Source: Larix sibirica (lineage: Eukaryota; Streptophyta; Pinopsida; Pinales; Pinaceae). From it: a stretch of DNA of 29,827 nucleotides. Position 1 is the first letter of the stretch, and each line of letters opens with the position of its first letter. The position numbers and the translations under genes are program-made. The DNA is taken from assembly GCA_004151065.3 (NCBI GenBank), contig NWUY0300002371.1, positions 1-29,827 of the forward strand, in the 5' to 3' direction. The notes under the pieces were generated by a model. That model saw nothing but the letters and a program-made list of their open reading frames with translations, made no database searches and had not been told where the DNA came from. Positions 11,279 to 20,884 of this stretch are shown here, one piece after another.

Positions 11279-11723
11279 ACAAGATAAAGCAAATTGGCTG
11301 AGAGAAGGCACAACCAATTTGTCTGAAATTTATTGTAAGTTGGAATCTAATATTGTTTGAATATTATAAAATTCTTCAGTACAGGGCATATTATATGTGC
11401 TATTTTTAAAAGAATATGAACAGATGGTAACATTTGACCTGCCCATATAAGATTCAACCACAACATCTGCCTAGACAAAACCCTGACTCAGTCAAACAAC
11501 GGTTATACTAACCATTTGCAGGAAGAAGCGTGAGCGCTGGAATCAATCTCTTGTTATTCAGATTGCCATAGTCAACCCATACTGGAATCAATCTCTTGAT
11601 ATTACAATTCATGACAACATCCACAACAGATATTACAATTCATCGCAGCCAGCATACACACCACAAGAAGACCTAATCTGATCAAGAATAGCTTTACTCT
11701 GAGATGCAGATGTAGGAAGAAAA
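11279..11723 (+). repeat. dispersed repeat, copy A (uninterrupted)
   Basis: This stretch aligns along its length with 28285-29215. Shared blocks include attggctgag, gaaatttattgtaagttgga, aaaagaatatgaacag, gtaacatttgacctgccc, atataagattcaacca, aaccatttgcaggaagaag, ggaatcaatctctt and gcagccagcatacacac, followed by caagaagacctaatctgatc. No coding frame is conserved. Copy A lacks the MITE found in copy B and keeps a single caacagat (11624-11631) where copy B has its target-site duplication. Confidence 0.9.
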
Positions 11724-11829
11724 TGCTTGGCATAGTTTTGGTATTGGTTTCATATCTGCACTACTTGTGTTTCTATTTACTAATTACAGTTAGCTCTCAG
11801 TTTCTAGGTGAGTAGTGATAGCAGTTGCT

Positions 11830-11932
11830 TTCTCACTCCCACTGTGTATTCACATTGGATGCACTTTCTGGTCTTGTTGACTAACTTTGTGGTCATTTGT
11901 TGGACATTAATAAAATTATCTTATCTTATCTA
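11830..11932 (+). mobile_element. L1-like LINE (or LINE-mobilised SINE) 3' end with (TTATC)3 tail
   Basis: The order cactcccact, tgtatt, gtggtcatttgttggacatta, then (TTATC)3 at 11916-11930 matches the 3' end of the long LINE relic that finishes at 26510. Only the last 100 bp or so can be aligned, so this is a severely 5'-truncated insertion or a SINE sharing the LINE tail. Confidence 0.65.
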
Positions 11933-11934
11933 GG

Positions 11935-11965
11935 CTAGGGTTTATGTGCATAGCTCAAACCCTAG
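11935..11965. other. 9-bp inverted repeat at the LINE-tail/LTR junction
   Basis: ctagggttt (11935-11943) and aaaccctag (11957-11965) are perfect reverse complements with a 13-bp spacer. They sit directly after the LINE tail and at the presumed inner end of the LTR-like block. They may be a hairpin or chance, as aaaccctag is also a common plant promoter word. Confidence 0.5.
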
Positions 11966-12843
11966 TCATCGCAAGAGAAAACCCTGGCGTCACACAAGAG
12001 CAATCTCTCATCGAAGACATCACTCTTTCCCCTTATCTTCTCCTAGGGTTTCCTCTTGAACCCTAACGTCTTCAAGGAAAGTACAAAGGAGAGTACAATG
12101 ATGATATGAATACAAGAGCTCCCTCCTCCCTTATATATTCAAGTAGGTTAGGGAGGCTAACATAAACAAAGGACATGTGTCCATACAAGTAAACATCAAG
12201 GAAACGCCACATGGAGCATTCTACGATACAAGGATGTACATGTGTCAAACTAGGGTTTATCCAACCCCTAAAGTGAAATGCCCTCCAAGCATGATCCTCC
12301 TTGGACTCAATGCCCCTCCTCCAAGATGGTGAGCTCTCCAACAAGATGTTGGTCCAATGCTCCCTCTTCCATGGTGGTCCACTATCCAAGTGTTCTCATG
12401 GCAAGACGTTCCTACTCTAACTACGTGCCACATGCCCTCTCATGTGCCCAATGCTACGCTCATGTGTGCCAATGCGATCACAAGGCACCAATGCTCCTCC
12501 TTGACATATGCGTTCGGTTCCATCACCAACCTCCATGAAGTATGCTCCTCAACCCAAGCATCTCAAGTCAAGTGTCCAACCTCCAAGGTATATATCATAT
12601 GTTCCCAAGCTCCAAGTGCTAAGTGTCTAGTGCTCCTCCTAGGTAGGTACCTCCCCTAATTGAGCAACCAACTCCCCCATTATGTGCACCCAATGGGTTA
12701 GTCATCATGCCGATCACGATAACAACCTCTTGGGCAAGGGTGCCATTAACCCCAAAAGCTAATAAGCAAGAGAAGTAGGCAAGGCCCTCTACAACCCCTC
12801 AAGATTCGCTAGGAGCCAAGTCAAACAACAGCACTTCCCAACA
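11945..12843 (-). mobile_element. LTR-like block (minus orientation)
   Basis: Read on the minus strand, the block may start TGTTGGGAAGTGC at 12843, a common plant LTR beginning. It carries TATATAAG (12132-12139), followed at a suitable distance by a segment resembling R/U5, and may end near 11945 in ..tgcaca. An alternative start is TGGTTGCTCA at 12670, just after a G-run (atgggggag, 12672-12680) that would be a polypurine tract. No target-site duplication or second LTR was found. The overlapping frames on both strands in 12072-12659 lie inside it and look non-genic. Confidence 0.4.
12132..12139 (-). promoter_or_regulatory. TATA box of the minus-strand LTR-like block
   Basis: TATATAAG on the minus strand is followed by ggaggagggagctcttg and about 50 bp later by pyrimidine-rich sequence. 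This is the usual layout of an LTR core promoter. Confidence 0.4.
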
Positions 12844-12947
12844 ACCCAATATCACATATGTAATGGATTGGAATCTATATTTCTGTTTTGCCAGGTTCAA
12901 AATTTTGGTAGATAAATGTACATTCAATTTCAACTACTGGTTCACAA

Positions 12948-13356
12948 CCATAGTAGCAAGATTCAACCATATTAAGTTTTAACCTTTGTTGTACTGAAAT
13001 TCGGTAGTAGCTCAAAACTTGGTGAATTTATCATAGAGTAAAGATACAGTATGAGCAACATACTATTGATTGGCTTTGAATAATATACCTCACGTCTTTG
13101 GTAAACCCAAAACCCCAAAAATATAGAAAAAATAACTTTAAAAACTAGAAATATAAACTAGATGACCAAATTTTTAAGGAATAAATTTCTTAATCTGTTT
13201 CACTATTTATAAAGGGAAATTCTTCTCAAATTTGAAACAAAATGTATGTTTTCGTAACTATGAGATGGAAATTTCCGTATTAGAGGTATACTAGGTTTTC
13301 CTGTTAAATATCTTTTCCATACCGAATCGTATTGAATCTGGATCTTGCTACTATGG
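12948..13356. repeat. inverted repeat arms, 15 bp perfect
   Basis: ccatagtagcaagat at 12948-12962 has its exact reverse complement at 13342-13356. Weak extension continues outward (ggttcacaa against tcacaaatc). About 380 bp lie between them, with no gene. The arms could belong to a decayed foldback or MITE, but no target-site duplication is evident. Confidence 0.45.
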
Positions 13357-13490
13357 TCACAAATCCTTTTTGGGGGAAATTCAGATGTAAAAAAATGTAA
13401 AAAGGTGGCATGGGTGTATAAATTATATATAAAACAAAATACTTTGGATCGAGATAACTCGGTTCACCAAAGCATGAACAGAAAGAAGCC

Positions 13491-13721
13491 ATGGGAGCAG
13501 AGACTCCCAATTCAGGACGTGTGATTGAGAAAGGAAAAATACATTTTGAAATCAGAGGCAACGTGTTCTTTGTCGGAAAATTGATCGTATATGAACTTCC
13601 ATTTCAAATATATGCAGAAACTGATCCAAAACAATATTTAGGTTGGTATAACGAAAATGGGTCAGCGGAGCTTCCCATTTTAGACTATGTTTCAATCAAT
13701 GCTGTTAAAAAAACCACCTGA
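13491..13721 (+). CDS. uncertain small ORF, 76 aa, no family recognised
   Basis: This plus-strand frame begins at an ATG in a strong plant context (gaagccATGGGA) about 70 bp after an AT-rich TATA-like run (tataaattatatata, about 13417-13431). It ends in TGA at 13719. The protein is soluble-looking, with mixed charge and an aromatic C-terminal half (GRVIEKGKIHFEI, YLGWYNENGSAELPILDYV). It has no membrane segment or signal peptide. I recognise no domain and could not find flanking exons. It is more gene-like than other short frames in the window, but it could be a gene fragment or chance. Confidence 0.25.
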   Translation: MGAETPNSGRVIEKGKIHFEIRGNVFFVGKLIVYELPFQIYAETDPKQYLGWYNENGSAELPILDYVSINAVKKTT

Positions 13722-13735
13722 ATCAACTGTCATTA

Positions 13736-13754
13736 CTGATATATGATATATCAG
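13736..13754. other. 19-bp perfect palindrome
   Basis: ctgatatat-g-atatatcag is perfectly symmetrical around a central G. It follows the stop of the small ORF by 15 bp. It may be a hairpin or chance in AT-rich DNA. Confidence 0.6.
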
Positions 13755-14072
13755 CCATAAATCGAACAAGCAAATAAAGAAGAGAAAGATTCAAGCTTAC
13801 CTACAGTGAATTTAGTTCTTTGGACTTGTTTATGCTCGGGTCTTTTAAGCGTACTCTGCGTTATGTACGAGATTTCCAAAGAACTGGTTGTTCTACTTGA
13901 GCTTCTTTGTTTCACATGTATCTTTACCTTGAAAGTCAGGTTAGGCTTAAACCCTCTTCTCTTCTTTTTAACGTGGGGTTTGAATTGCGGTCCGTGGTTC
14001 GGCTATGGAAAGTAGCGTTCGTCGTTGTTCGCTGCGAATATGTACTTACAATTAATAACAATAACGATGGAT

Positions 14073-14340
14073 TGATTTGCCATTTCTATCCTCATTCACT
14101 AAATTCAAAAATAATAATAACAATATTCATAAATCTATATCATTTTATTAAATTATAAAACTATTACGAGGAATAATTATTTAATTAAGTGTGACCGGAT
14201 CAAACCTTAAATAGCGAGTTACCGATTCCTCCAAATACCAACAAAAAAAACAATAGTTTAATTTGGAATTTCTATCCTCTTTTAGTAAATTCAAAAATAA
14301 CAATAGTCATAAACTTATATAATTTTATTTAATTCTTCTC
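14073..14340. repeat. diverged direct duplication, about 184-bp period
   Basis: The blocks atttctatcctc, taaattcaaaaataa, caata, tcataaa and atataattttatt recur in order from about 14080 and about 14264. The sequence is strongly AT-rich. Plus frames at 13806-14158 overlap this region and have no recognisable domain. Confidence 0.65.
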
Positions 14341-15120
14341 CAAAAACTAAAACTACTAAGAGCATAACAATGAATTTAAGGCATTATGAACTAAAATCAA
14401 TTAGACATTAAATAGCTAATTGAGTAAAGTTAGAGTTTTCATAAAAACTATTATATATAGGTAATTAAATGAATACTTTACTAGAAAACAAAAAATTATC
14501 TAATGTGTTCAAGAGAGTTGGTAGTTTGAGCAGGGATATTGCTAGAAGGAGCATCCTCAAGAATGAGATGTCAAAGCCTAAATGAAAGTGTCTCGCAAGG
14601 TTTCTGTGGGCTCTATGCAGAACAAGTAATGATATGTAATCAGTAGATGAATGATTGTTATATGTGGGTTCTCTAGAGCCTTTATTTTTCATATATTGAA
14701 ATGCAATGATGCATTCTACAAAATGTAAGTATGTTTTTTATTAATAAAATTATGATCTTTTTTTGTTTAAAAAACAAAACAAAACAAAACAAAAATTGTA
14801 TAGCAAGGTGTTATACTTAACATTACTTGAAGCTTTGCAGACCACTTGCTCCTAAGACTTGTCCACAATTGAGACTAACTAATCAAGGAAATTGTGTTCT
14901 TTTTTTGGAGATATTTCCTCGATATAGTAATGTCAAGCATCGACCACTTATCAAGAGGTGTGGCATTGCTTACATTGTACAACCACCCAACCTAACTTAC
15001 CCATAGGTGGATCAATAGCCCCCTTAGGATAACACGCTAGCCACCACTTATGAGGATCAAACCTTGGTCAAAGCTATAAGAGTGCCTTGCTTTCATTGGC
15101 TTAGCTCACCTCTTGTGGCT
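14340..15120. other. unassigned sequence with an (AAAAC)n microsatellite
   Basis: A short run of four aaaac units lies near 14767-14795, next to a T-rich stretch and an aataaaa motif near 14743. The minus frame at 14465-14692 has no recognisable domain. Nothing else could be supported. Confidence 0.4.
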
Positions 15121-15189
15121 TAAGTTTTGTCCCCGTGTTGCCAAAAAGTATAAATTATGGACTTCTACTAGTTGGATAATACAAATGAC

Positions 15190-15520
15190 TTACTTAACCC
15201 TCTGTAACTTTCCTTTTAGCTTTACAAAGATTTGGGAGCATAGGGAATTACCATAATGCATATTTTCTTTGAAAATTTCTTTAGCCCAAACTTCTATATT
15301 GAAAAATTCAAGCCTCATGTCCCATAGTGCTCAAGGCCAACTACATCCCCAAAAGATAAGCTCGACATCATCTCCATGCTCCCTACATATGGGGAAAACT
15401 ACTTGCTTCAAATCCCTCTGTACAAGGGTTTAATATAGGCAAAGGAAAGCTTGGTAGGCCAACCTTAAATGAATTGCATTGTCACAAGGCCTAATATGCT
15501 TCCACCATATCCACTTCTAG
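15190..15520 (-). pseudogene. LINE zinc-binding domain relic (zf-RVT-like)
   Basis: A minus-strand frame with two stops reads KWIWWKHIRP, then about 35 residues, then ICREHGDDVELIFWGCSWP and ALWDMRLEFF. The pattern C-x-E-x-G-D-D-V-E-x-I-F-W-G-C followed by LWD resembles the zinc-binding domain that follows reverse transcriptase in many plant LINE-derived proteins. One expected cysteine and the histidine (VEL where VEH is usual) appear lost. No reverse transcriptase was found upstream on this strand. This would be a separate LINE lineage from the plus-strand relic at 23500-26510. Confidence 0.45.
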
Positions 15521-15699
15521 TTTACGAAGAAAGGAGGAGGTCAAAATTGAAGATTTATATTGATATCTTTGTAATATTTTATGAGCGTTGCAATTCCTTA
15601 TTTTTCTCGTCCTTTTTGCCTCATTTCTCTCGAGTCTAAACTTGTTACCCTTTCCTCCAAACCTTTTTTACTCAATTCATGTATCTAATAGTTTGATGG

Positions 15700-17001
15700 G
15701 ATGTTATGTATTTGCACTTGGAAATTAATGTTTAATGAATTTTTTGCTAAAGATAAGAGTGGAATGCATGAATTTGTGTGTTTGGAGTTGTTAATGGTGA
15801 TGTTTTAGAATGCAAATTAGTGCCACCCCTTAATATTGCAGATATTTTGATGATCAGAGATTTGCATGGTTAATTTCATCATTCAACAACATGTTGATGA
15901 GTTTTCTATTAGCACTTTGATGAGTTCTACTTTCTACAAACAAGTTCATGTTAGATGATCCAAAGTTCTTTGTTATGTTGATAAGCCTTTTCCATGTGAT
16001 GATGAGTCAACGTGATGAATTGCGAAAGTTAAGGGAAATACTATTTTTGGGATGCATAAGTTGCAAGGATGGTTGGAGTTAATAGTCTTGCATATGCACC
16101 TTTTCGTATTTATAAAAACACATATTTCCAAGAGCAGTGGCAAATTTCCTTCTTTTTCTCTCCATGTTTATAAAAGAAAAGCATCTAATGAGATAAAAGA
16201 TCGGTAGGTTAATTGTTAGTTATTTTCCTAGAATTGGGTAACTTCCTAAGAACCTAATAGGTAGATTGTATAAAGACATAGATTTTGGAACATTTCAATT
16301 CGACGGTTAATACATAATAGTTAAGATCTTCTTTAATTGCAAGTGTTGGTTGTATTTATAGTTATGGAGTTGGTTCTTTATAGATCATCCAATGAGTTTC
16401 AAAGTAGGGGCCCACTTTGGCAATGTGCAATTAGATGCCTTTGTGTTACATCATTCGATTTATTTCATGTTCAATGGTTGTTATTTTTGTTGACTGCATT
16501 CCTTATTTGAATAAAATAGTTTAATGCAATGATTCTTGGTTATTTTTTTTATTTCCTAGTGGTTGTTTAATTCATTTTTGTTGACTAGTGTCCTTCCTAT
16601 AAAATTGAGTAGGCTAAGAACAATAGCCTTCTTGTTTCTTTTGGTAGATTTGTTCAAGGGGGGATGATAATTCCCAGGGAGCTCCAAGAGCTAAGGAGAG
16701 CAGCTTTAGATTGCTCCCAACAAAGTTGCATAAGAAGCTAGCTCAATCCAATAGGGTCCACTACAAAGTCTTTCATTATCATTCTGCCTTGCTTACTAGT
16801 TAGCAATAGGATAGTATAACCATAGTCCAGAAGAAAAACCCCAATACAAGTGGTAAAATCCTAGTAAACCCAATAAGTAAAAGTGTTGAGATTACACATA
16901 CAGTGTATGCATTTGAAAGAATACACTCTGTGAATGTTAAGTTAAGGTGAGTTTTAATGGATCTCAGCCCTATCAATCTCACGCATGTCTAGAACATGTC
17001 A
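15700..17001 (+). repeat. probable 5' LTR region
   Basis: This AT-rich, non-coding block precedes the primer-binding site and ends in catgtca at 17001, five bases before it. It holds TATAAAAG at 16169-16176 and an aataaaa motif at 16510. Inside it, a G-run (caagggggga, about 16656-16665) followed by TGATAATTCCC could be read as an alternative LTR start, giving a much shorter LTR of about 336 bp. The left border could not be fixed. Confidence 0.35.
16169..16176 (+). promoter_or_regulatory. TATA box in the probable 5' LTR
   Basis: TATAAAAG follows a pyrimidine-rich stretch (ccttctttttctctcc) and lies about 840 bp upstream of the primer-binding site. Confidence 0.4.
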
Positions 17002-17006
17002 CTTTT

Positions 17007-17024
17007 TGGCATCATTGTTGGGGA
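17007..17024 (+). other. primer-binding site, tRNA-Asp type, decayed
   Basis: The 18 bases match the Asp-tRNA primer site known from Athila, Tat and Ogre elements (TGGCGCCGTTGCCGGGGA) at 13 positions. The five differences are all G-to-A or C-to-T, and all fall in the CG or CCG contexts of that consensus. It sits 5 bp after the proposed LTR end and about 130 bp before the first gag-like frame, exactly where reverse transcription would be primed. Confidence 0.75.
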
Positions 17025-17154
17025 AATGCCAAATCTCATACTCTTTTTCTTTGTTATGGGCCTGTAAATCCATTACAGTATTTGTAGGATTGGAATTAGA
17101 TATCCAATAATGTTTCATTGTGTATCGTATTTTTTTATTCTATAATAAGTATGT

Positions 17155-17412
17155 ATGAAGAGGCAGAGGGATAAACTTGGAAGATTTTTTTCTAATATTC
17201 CTTCTATTGCATGGCAGGTGAAGGCTAGTGCACAAGGAACTTGTTCTAACCCTGTCATGCCAGCGACTGAAGAGTATGAAAGTAAAGAAAAACTAGTAGT
17301 GATTAGAAAATCTATTTCAGCCCAAATTGGTGTTGATGCTCTTGTTGAAGTAGTAACAAAGGTTGTAGACAACTTATTGGGAGCGAGGAACAAATTAAAT
17401 CTAAGGAAATAA
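17155..17412 (+). pseudogene. gag N-terminal region (Ty3/gypsy relic)
   Basis: The open frame of 85 codons is the first one after the primer-binding site and starts MKRQRDKLGRFFSN, a basic start like gag of this element type. It continues with polar, low-complexity sequence and ends with VDALVEVVTKVVDNLL, an amphipathic stretch. It then stops at 17410. Assignment rests mainly on position and general character. The first codon is uncertain; the basic stretch could also belong to a longer decayed frame. Confidence 0.5.
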
Positions 17413-17795
17413 AGTCCTTTACTTCTAGTTGGGGGTTTATTTCTTTGTTTGGGATGTAGAATGAAAATAAAGATGTAAGAGTGGAGTATGAATTCCCCAT
17501 TTAGGATTCTGGAGTATGCCAAGATAGTAAATATTAATCGTGTAATTCCCCCACACTTCATCAAGCTCCCCATAAAGTATCCATACACTTTTAAGTTTGA
17601 ATTTGAAAGTATTATTCCTAACATATTAGTAAAAATCAAATGTCCATAAGTTATGTCTATTTATGTCAACCTTAAAAGATGCAACATTACATTGGTTTGT
17701 GGGATTAGAGGGAGGAAGTGTCCTTGCTTGGGACCATATGAAGGAGGTGTCTTCCAAGAAATATTGAGACTATTGTACGACAAGAGAAACAAGGG

Positions 17796-18420
17796 ATGAA
17801 ATTATTAGAATGACCCAACACATTGGCGAGTAGTTGGAGGACTACATGGAAATATTTCAATTTGGTTACAGATGATCTATCAATTTTACATTACACCAAG
17901 AAACTACGAAGTTGGTGCTGTTAACAGGATTACACGAGGAATGGATCAAAGCTTTAAATTTGATTGTTGTTGGGGACATCTATTCGTTTTTTTATGATGA
18001 AATATGTGAACTTTTTGAGAATTATTCAAGGGCATTCATGTGGAAGATAAGAAGGATCTGTAGCAATAACAATATCACCATCAAGGCCACAATAAGAATT
18101 ACTAAAGTGGAAATTGGGAATCTGTTAGATAAAATGTAATAGGCACACTAATTTTGTTATCTATGCAACTTGATACCCTTCAATTCAAAAAGAAGCAAGA
18201 AGACATGGACAAAGCCTTAGCAAATTTCTATCCAAAATGCATGACAAAACATTATGAGCATTAATGTCTATTGGATTTTATGAAAGTATATAGAAATTGT
18301 GTCGAGAATCATGATAATGTTGGTTGTCATCAACTACTAGGACTAAAACTCATTTATCAAGTAATGGAAAATAATGTTGAACAAGTTTATTTTACTAAAC
18401 AAAGATGGTTTGGGTAACCA
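17796..18420 (+). pseudogene. gag core and zinc-knuckle region (Ty3/gypsy relic)
   Basis: The plus frame reads DEIIRMTQHIGE, stop, LEDYMEIFQF, stop, then LVLLTGLHEEWIKALNL, YDEICELFENYSR and KVEIGNLLDKM, ending at 18139. A one-base shift continues with MQLDTLQFKKKQEDMDKAL and FYPKCMTKHYEH. The phrase order (E-D-Y-x-E-x-F, a L-L-x-G-x-x-E-x-W segment, then E-L-x-x-x-Y-S-R and E-I-G-N-L-L) is that of plant gypsy gag proteins, which form the particle shell and bind RNA. The final CPKC-type segment, here YPKC, followed by R-N-C, looks like a degenerate zinc-knuckle region. Several stops and at least one frameshift rule out function. Confidence 0.7.
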
Positions 18421-19190
18421 CGTCTTCCATTTGACATTATGAACTATGACCCTAACTACTTTAATTCATCTTTGAATAATAAATTCCTACCTTCAAATTG
18501 GTATCCTATGCATTTTCCTGGTACATAGTAGCCAAGGTAGGCACATTTTTCCACACAATTACCTTGGTCTTATCCTAAGCCCTATGGATAACAATCACAT
18601 CAATTATAGGGTTCTGAGTGGCTAACTCATTAGCAACCTTTTAGGCCACAATTGAATTGGACATCCCAACAACAACAATTTATTTTTCCTTCTCCACATA
18701 AAAATAATAATCAACCTTCTATTACGCCACCATAGTTACCTACTCAACCTACACCTAATCCAAATAACAAAACAAATAAACTTGTTTACCACAATGAAGT
18801 GAGAGAAATCCCACCATATTCACTTTATGCTCTTGATTCCCAGGCCACATACCTTTGATTCAAAAAGTTTTAGTACATCCAATACCACCCATTGTTATTG
18901 ACCCAAGAGAGGTTGAGCCAACACAATCACAATTTTATGCTCATAACCAACCAAAATTGAAACATTCTTCCATTGAGCCTCCTACCAAGTCTTTTCCTTT
19001 TCCAGAAAAACTAACTCATCCTAAAGTACAAGCCCAACCTACATTCAATGTGATATGGGAGTTGAAAAATATGTGTTAAAATACCTTCAATCCAAGCCAT
19101 CAAGGATGTTATAATATATAGCAAGGCCATACAACATTGATGCCTCGAGAAACCAATAAAAAGGAAACAAGAACCACAAACCATTCACAA
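18421..19190 (+). pseudogene. gag-pol linker, proline/asparagine-rich (relic)
   Basis: Sequence between the gag core and protease translates, in shifting frames, to proline-, glutamine- and asparagine-rich text (for example PTQPTPNPNNKTNK and REIPPYSLYAL). The part at 19050-19120 reads ELKNMCVKIPSIQAIKDV across a stop. The latter resembles the conserved segment just before the protease in plant gypsy polyproteins. The 74-codon frame at 18855-19079 is one fragment of this region. Confidence 0.5.
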
Positions 19191-19500
19191 GGTAGGCCAA
19201 CTTGTTGACCTTATGCCAGGGAATGTTGCAAATCCTAAGTATTATGATCCAAGAAGCTCCATTATGGATATTTTTATTAGCAAGACCATTATTTCATACA
19301 CCTTGACTGACTTAGGAGAAACTATCAATGTAATGACCAAGGAGGTCATGTATAATTTGTAGCTCCAAATATTAGTATGAAAAACTCTTATCGTTCCCTA
19401 TATGGATGATAAGTCAACTATTAAGACAAAAAGAGTTTTGAAGCATGTAATTATATCCATTCATTCATGGGAATACCCTAAATCAATGGATTATTTTGAA
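19190..19500 (+). pseudogene. retropepsin (aspartic protease) N-terminal part, truncated
   Basis: The frame reads VGQLVDLMPGN, NPKYYDPRSSIMDIFI, then TLTDLGETINVMTKEVM and, after two stops, MDDKSTIKTKRVLKHVIISIHSWEYP. D-L-G-x-x-I-N-x-M is the active-site loop of plant gypsy retropepsins (usually DLGASINLMP), so the catalytic Asp is kept. The domain then stops early: the second half with the I-L-G-R-P-W motif is absent, and integrase begins within a few codons. This marks the internal deletion breakpoint. Confidence 0.75.
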
Positions 19501-19504
19501 GAGT

Positions 19505-20705
19505 GTTCGCTTTATATGGATCAATGGTCATCTGTTCAAGTTGGGTCCTGGTCAAATACTTTATCACTACATCACAAAGGATGAGGCATTTGATATATAT
19601 CTTTAAATCTTGTCACGATGAGCCCTATGGAGGGCATTTTGTTGCTCAAAGGGATGCTAGGAAAATTCTATCAACAAGTTACTGTTGGCCTACACTTCGT
19701 AACGATACCAAGGATTTTGTTGCTCATCCCAATGCATGCTAATGGATGGGTTGCCCTATAAAATCTAAAGAAATTACATTGCAACTACATATCTCTGTAG
19801 AACCATTTGATAAGTGGGGTGTTGATTTTGTTATACCCATTAATCCACCTTCTAATTAATTTCGTTATATTATGGTTTACATTGATTATCTCACTAAGTG
19901 GGTGAAAGTTCAACCTATGAAGGATCTTAAAGAGGAAACGGTGGCAACATTATTGTACGAGGACATTTCCACTAGGTTCGGTGTACCTTGAGAGATCATG
20001 TCAAACTAGGAAGCTTAATTCAATTCTAAGTTGATTGCAAGTCTCATAGCTCTTTACAAAATCAAACACCAAAAATCCAATACTTATCATTCACGAGCTA
20101 ATGGGAAAGTTGAATTTACCAACAACACATTAGAGAACATTCTTACTAAAAATATTAAGTTACATTGTAAATATTGGGCTAATTAGTTTCTTGAAGTTGT
20201 TTGAGCATATCGTACAACTTGGAAAACTGCTACAAGATTCACTCCCCATGAGTTAGTTTATGGAAAAATAATGCTTCTACTAATTGAGTCTGAAATAAAA
20301 ACTCTTTGCACAATTGTTGAACTGGGGATTGACATTTATGATGTGTAATAAGAACATTTAACCCAACTCAACATGTTAGATGAGTTTCATCGATAGGATT
20401 TACAATACATTGAAACTCTACAGTAGGAACAAATTCATTAGCACAAATGTGTTATCAAAACTAAACACTTTCAACCAAGTGATTGTGCTTTACTCTATGA
20501 ATCCATGTCTTGTGATTTAAAGGGAAAAATACATACATGTTAGTTAGGCCCTTAAGTTATTGGGAAAGTCTTCAACAATAATATGGTCAACTTATAAACC
20601 ATTGATGATGCCAAAGTTCATCTTCTTGTCAATGGCCACCATCTCAAGTTGCACAAGAAGCCCAAATCTAAGGATGAGTTTGTTACCGATTTGTAGAAAT
20701 ACTAG
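19505..20705 (+). pseudogene. integrase, Ty3/gypsy type (decayed)
   Basis: After a short RNase H/integrase linker, the N-terminal zinc domain reads SCHDEPYGGHFVAQRDARKI and, further on, AHPNACQWMGCP with one cysteine lost. The catalytic core follows: FDKWGVDFVIP (first Asp kept), YIMVYIDYLTKWVKVQPM, STRFGVP-stop-EIMSN (second Asp replaced by Asn), and SRANGKVEFTNNTLENIL (Glu kept). Then come AYRTTWKTATRFTPHELVYGK and a C-terminal LLVNGHHLKLHKKPKSKDEF. Integrase inserts element DNA into the host genome. More than ten in-frame stops and small shifts show long inactivity. Many stops are explicable as Gln, Arg or Trp codons hit by C-to-T or G-to-A changes. Confidence 0.85.
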
Positions 20706-20861
20706 TCTCTTAGTTTAATTGAAGGTATCCCAGCCTTTAATTCTATTTAAAGTAGACTTCTCTTCATGCTTAGAAAAAATGGAAAAAAATATCATGATGA
20801 AACCCTTGGGCATCACAAGCCACAGAGTTTCTTGAAAACTAGTTTTGGTTAGTTACTCTAT

Positions 20862-20884
20862 GAGAAGAAAAAAAACCCAAGGGG
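20862..20884 (+). other. candidate polypurine tract of the gypsy element
   Basis: A purine-rich run (gagaagaaaaaaaa, then cccaagggg) lies about 160 bp after the integrase end, where plus-strand DNA synthesis would be primed. A similar purine run followed by the same gcataatttt is found at 21061-21080. The 3' LTR could therefore start after either one. Confidence 0.4.

Noticed and set aside
12072-12659. Overlapping 85-105-codon ORFs on both strands
   Set aside because: They overlap each other on opposite strands inside an LTR-like block. The TATA box and R/U5-like sequence explain the region better.
12948-13356. MITE bounded by 15-bp inverted arms
   Set aside because: No target-site duplication and no terminal motif, so it is listed only as an inverted repeat.
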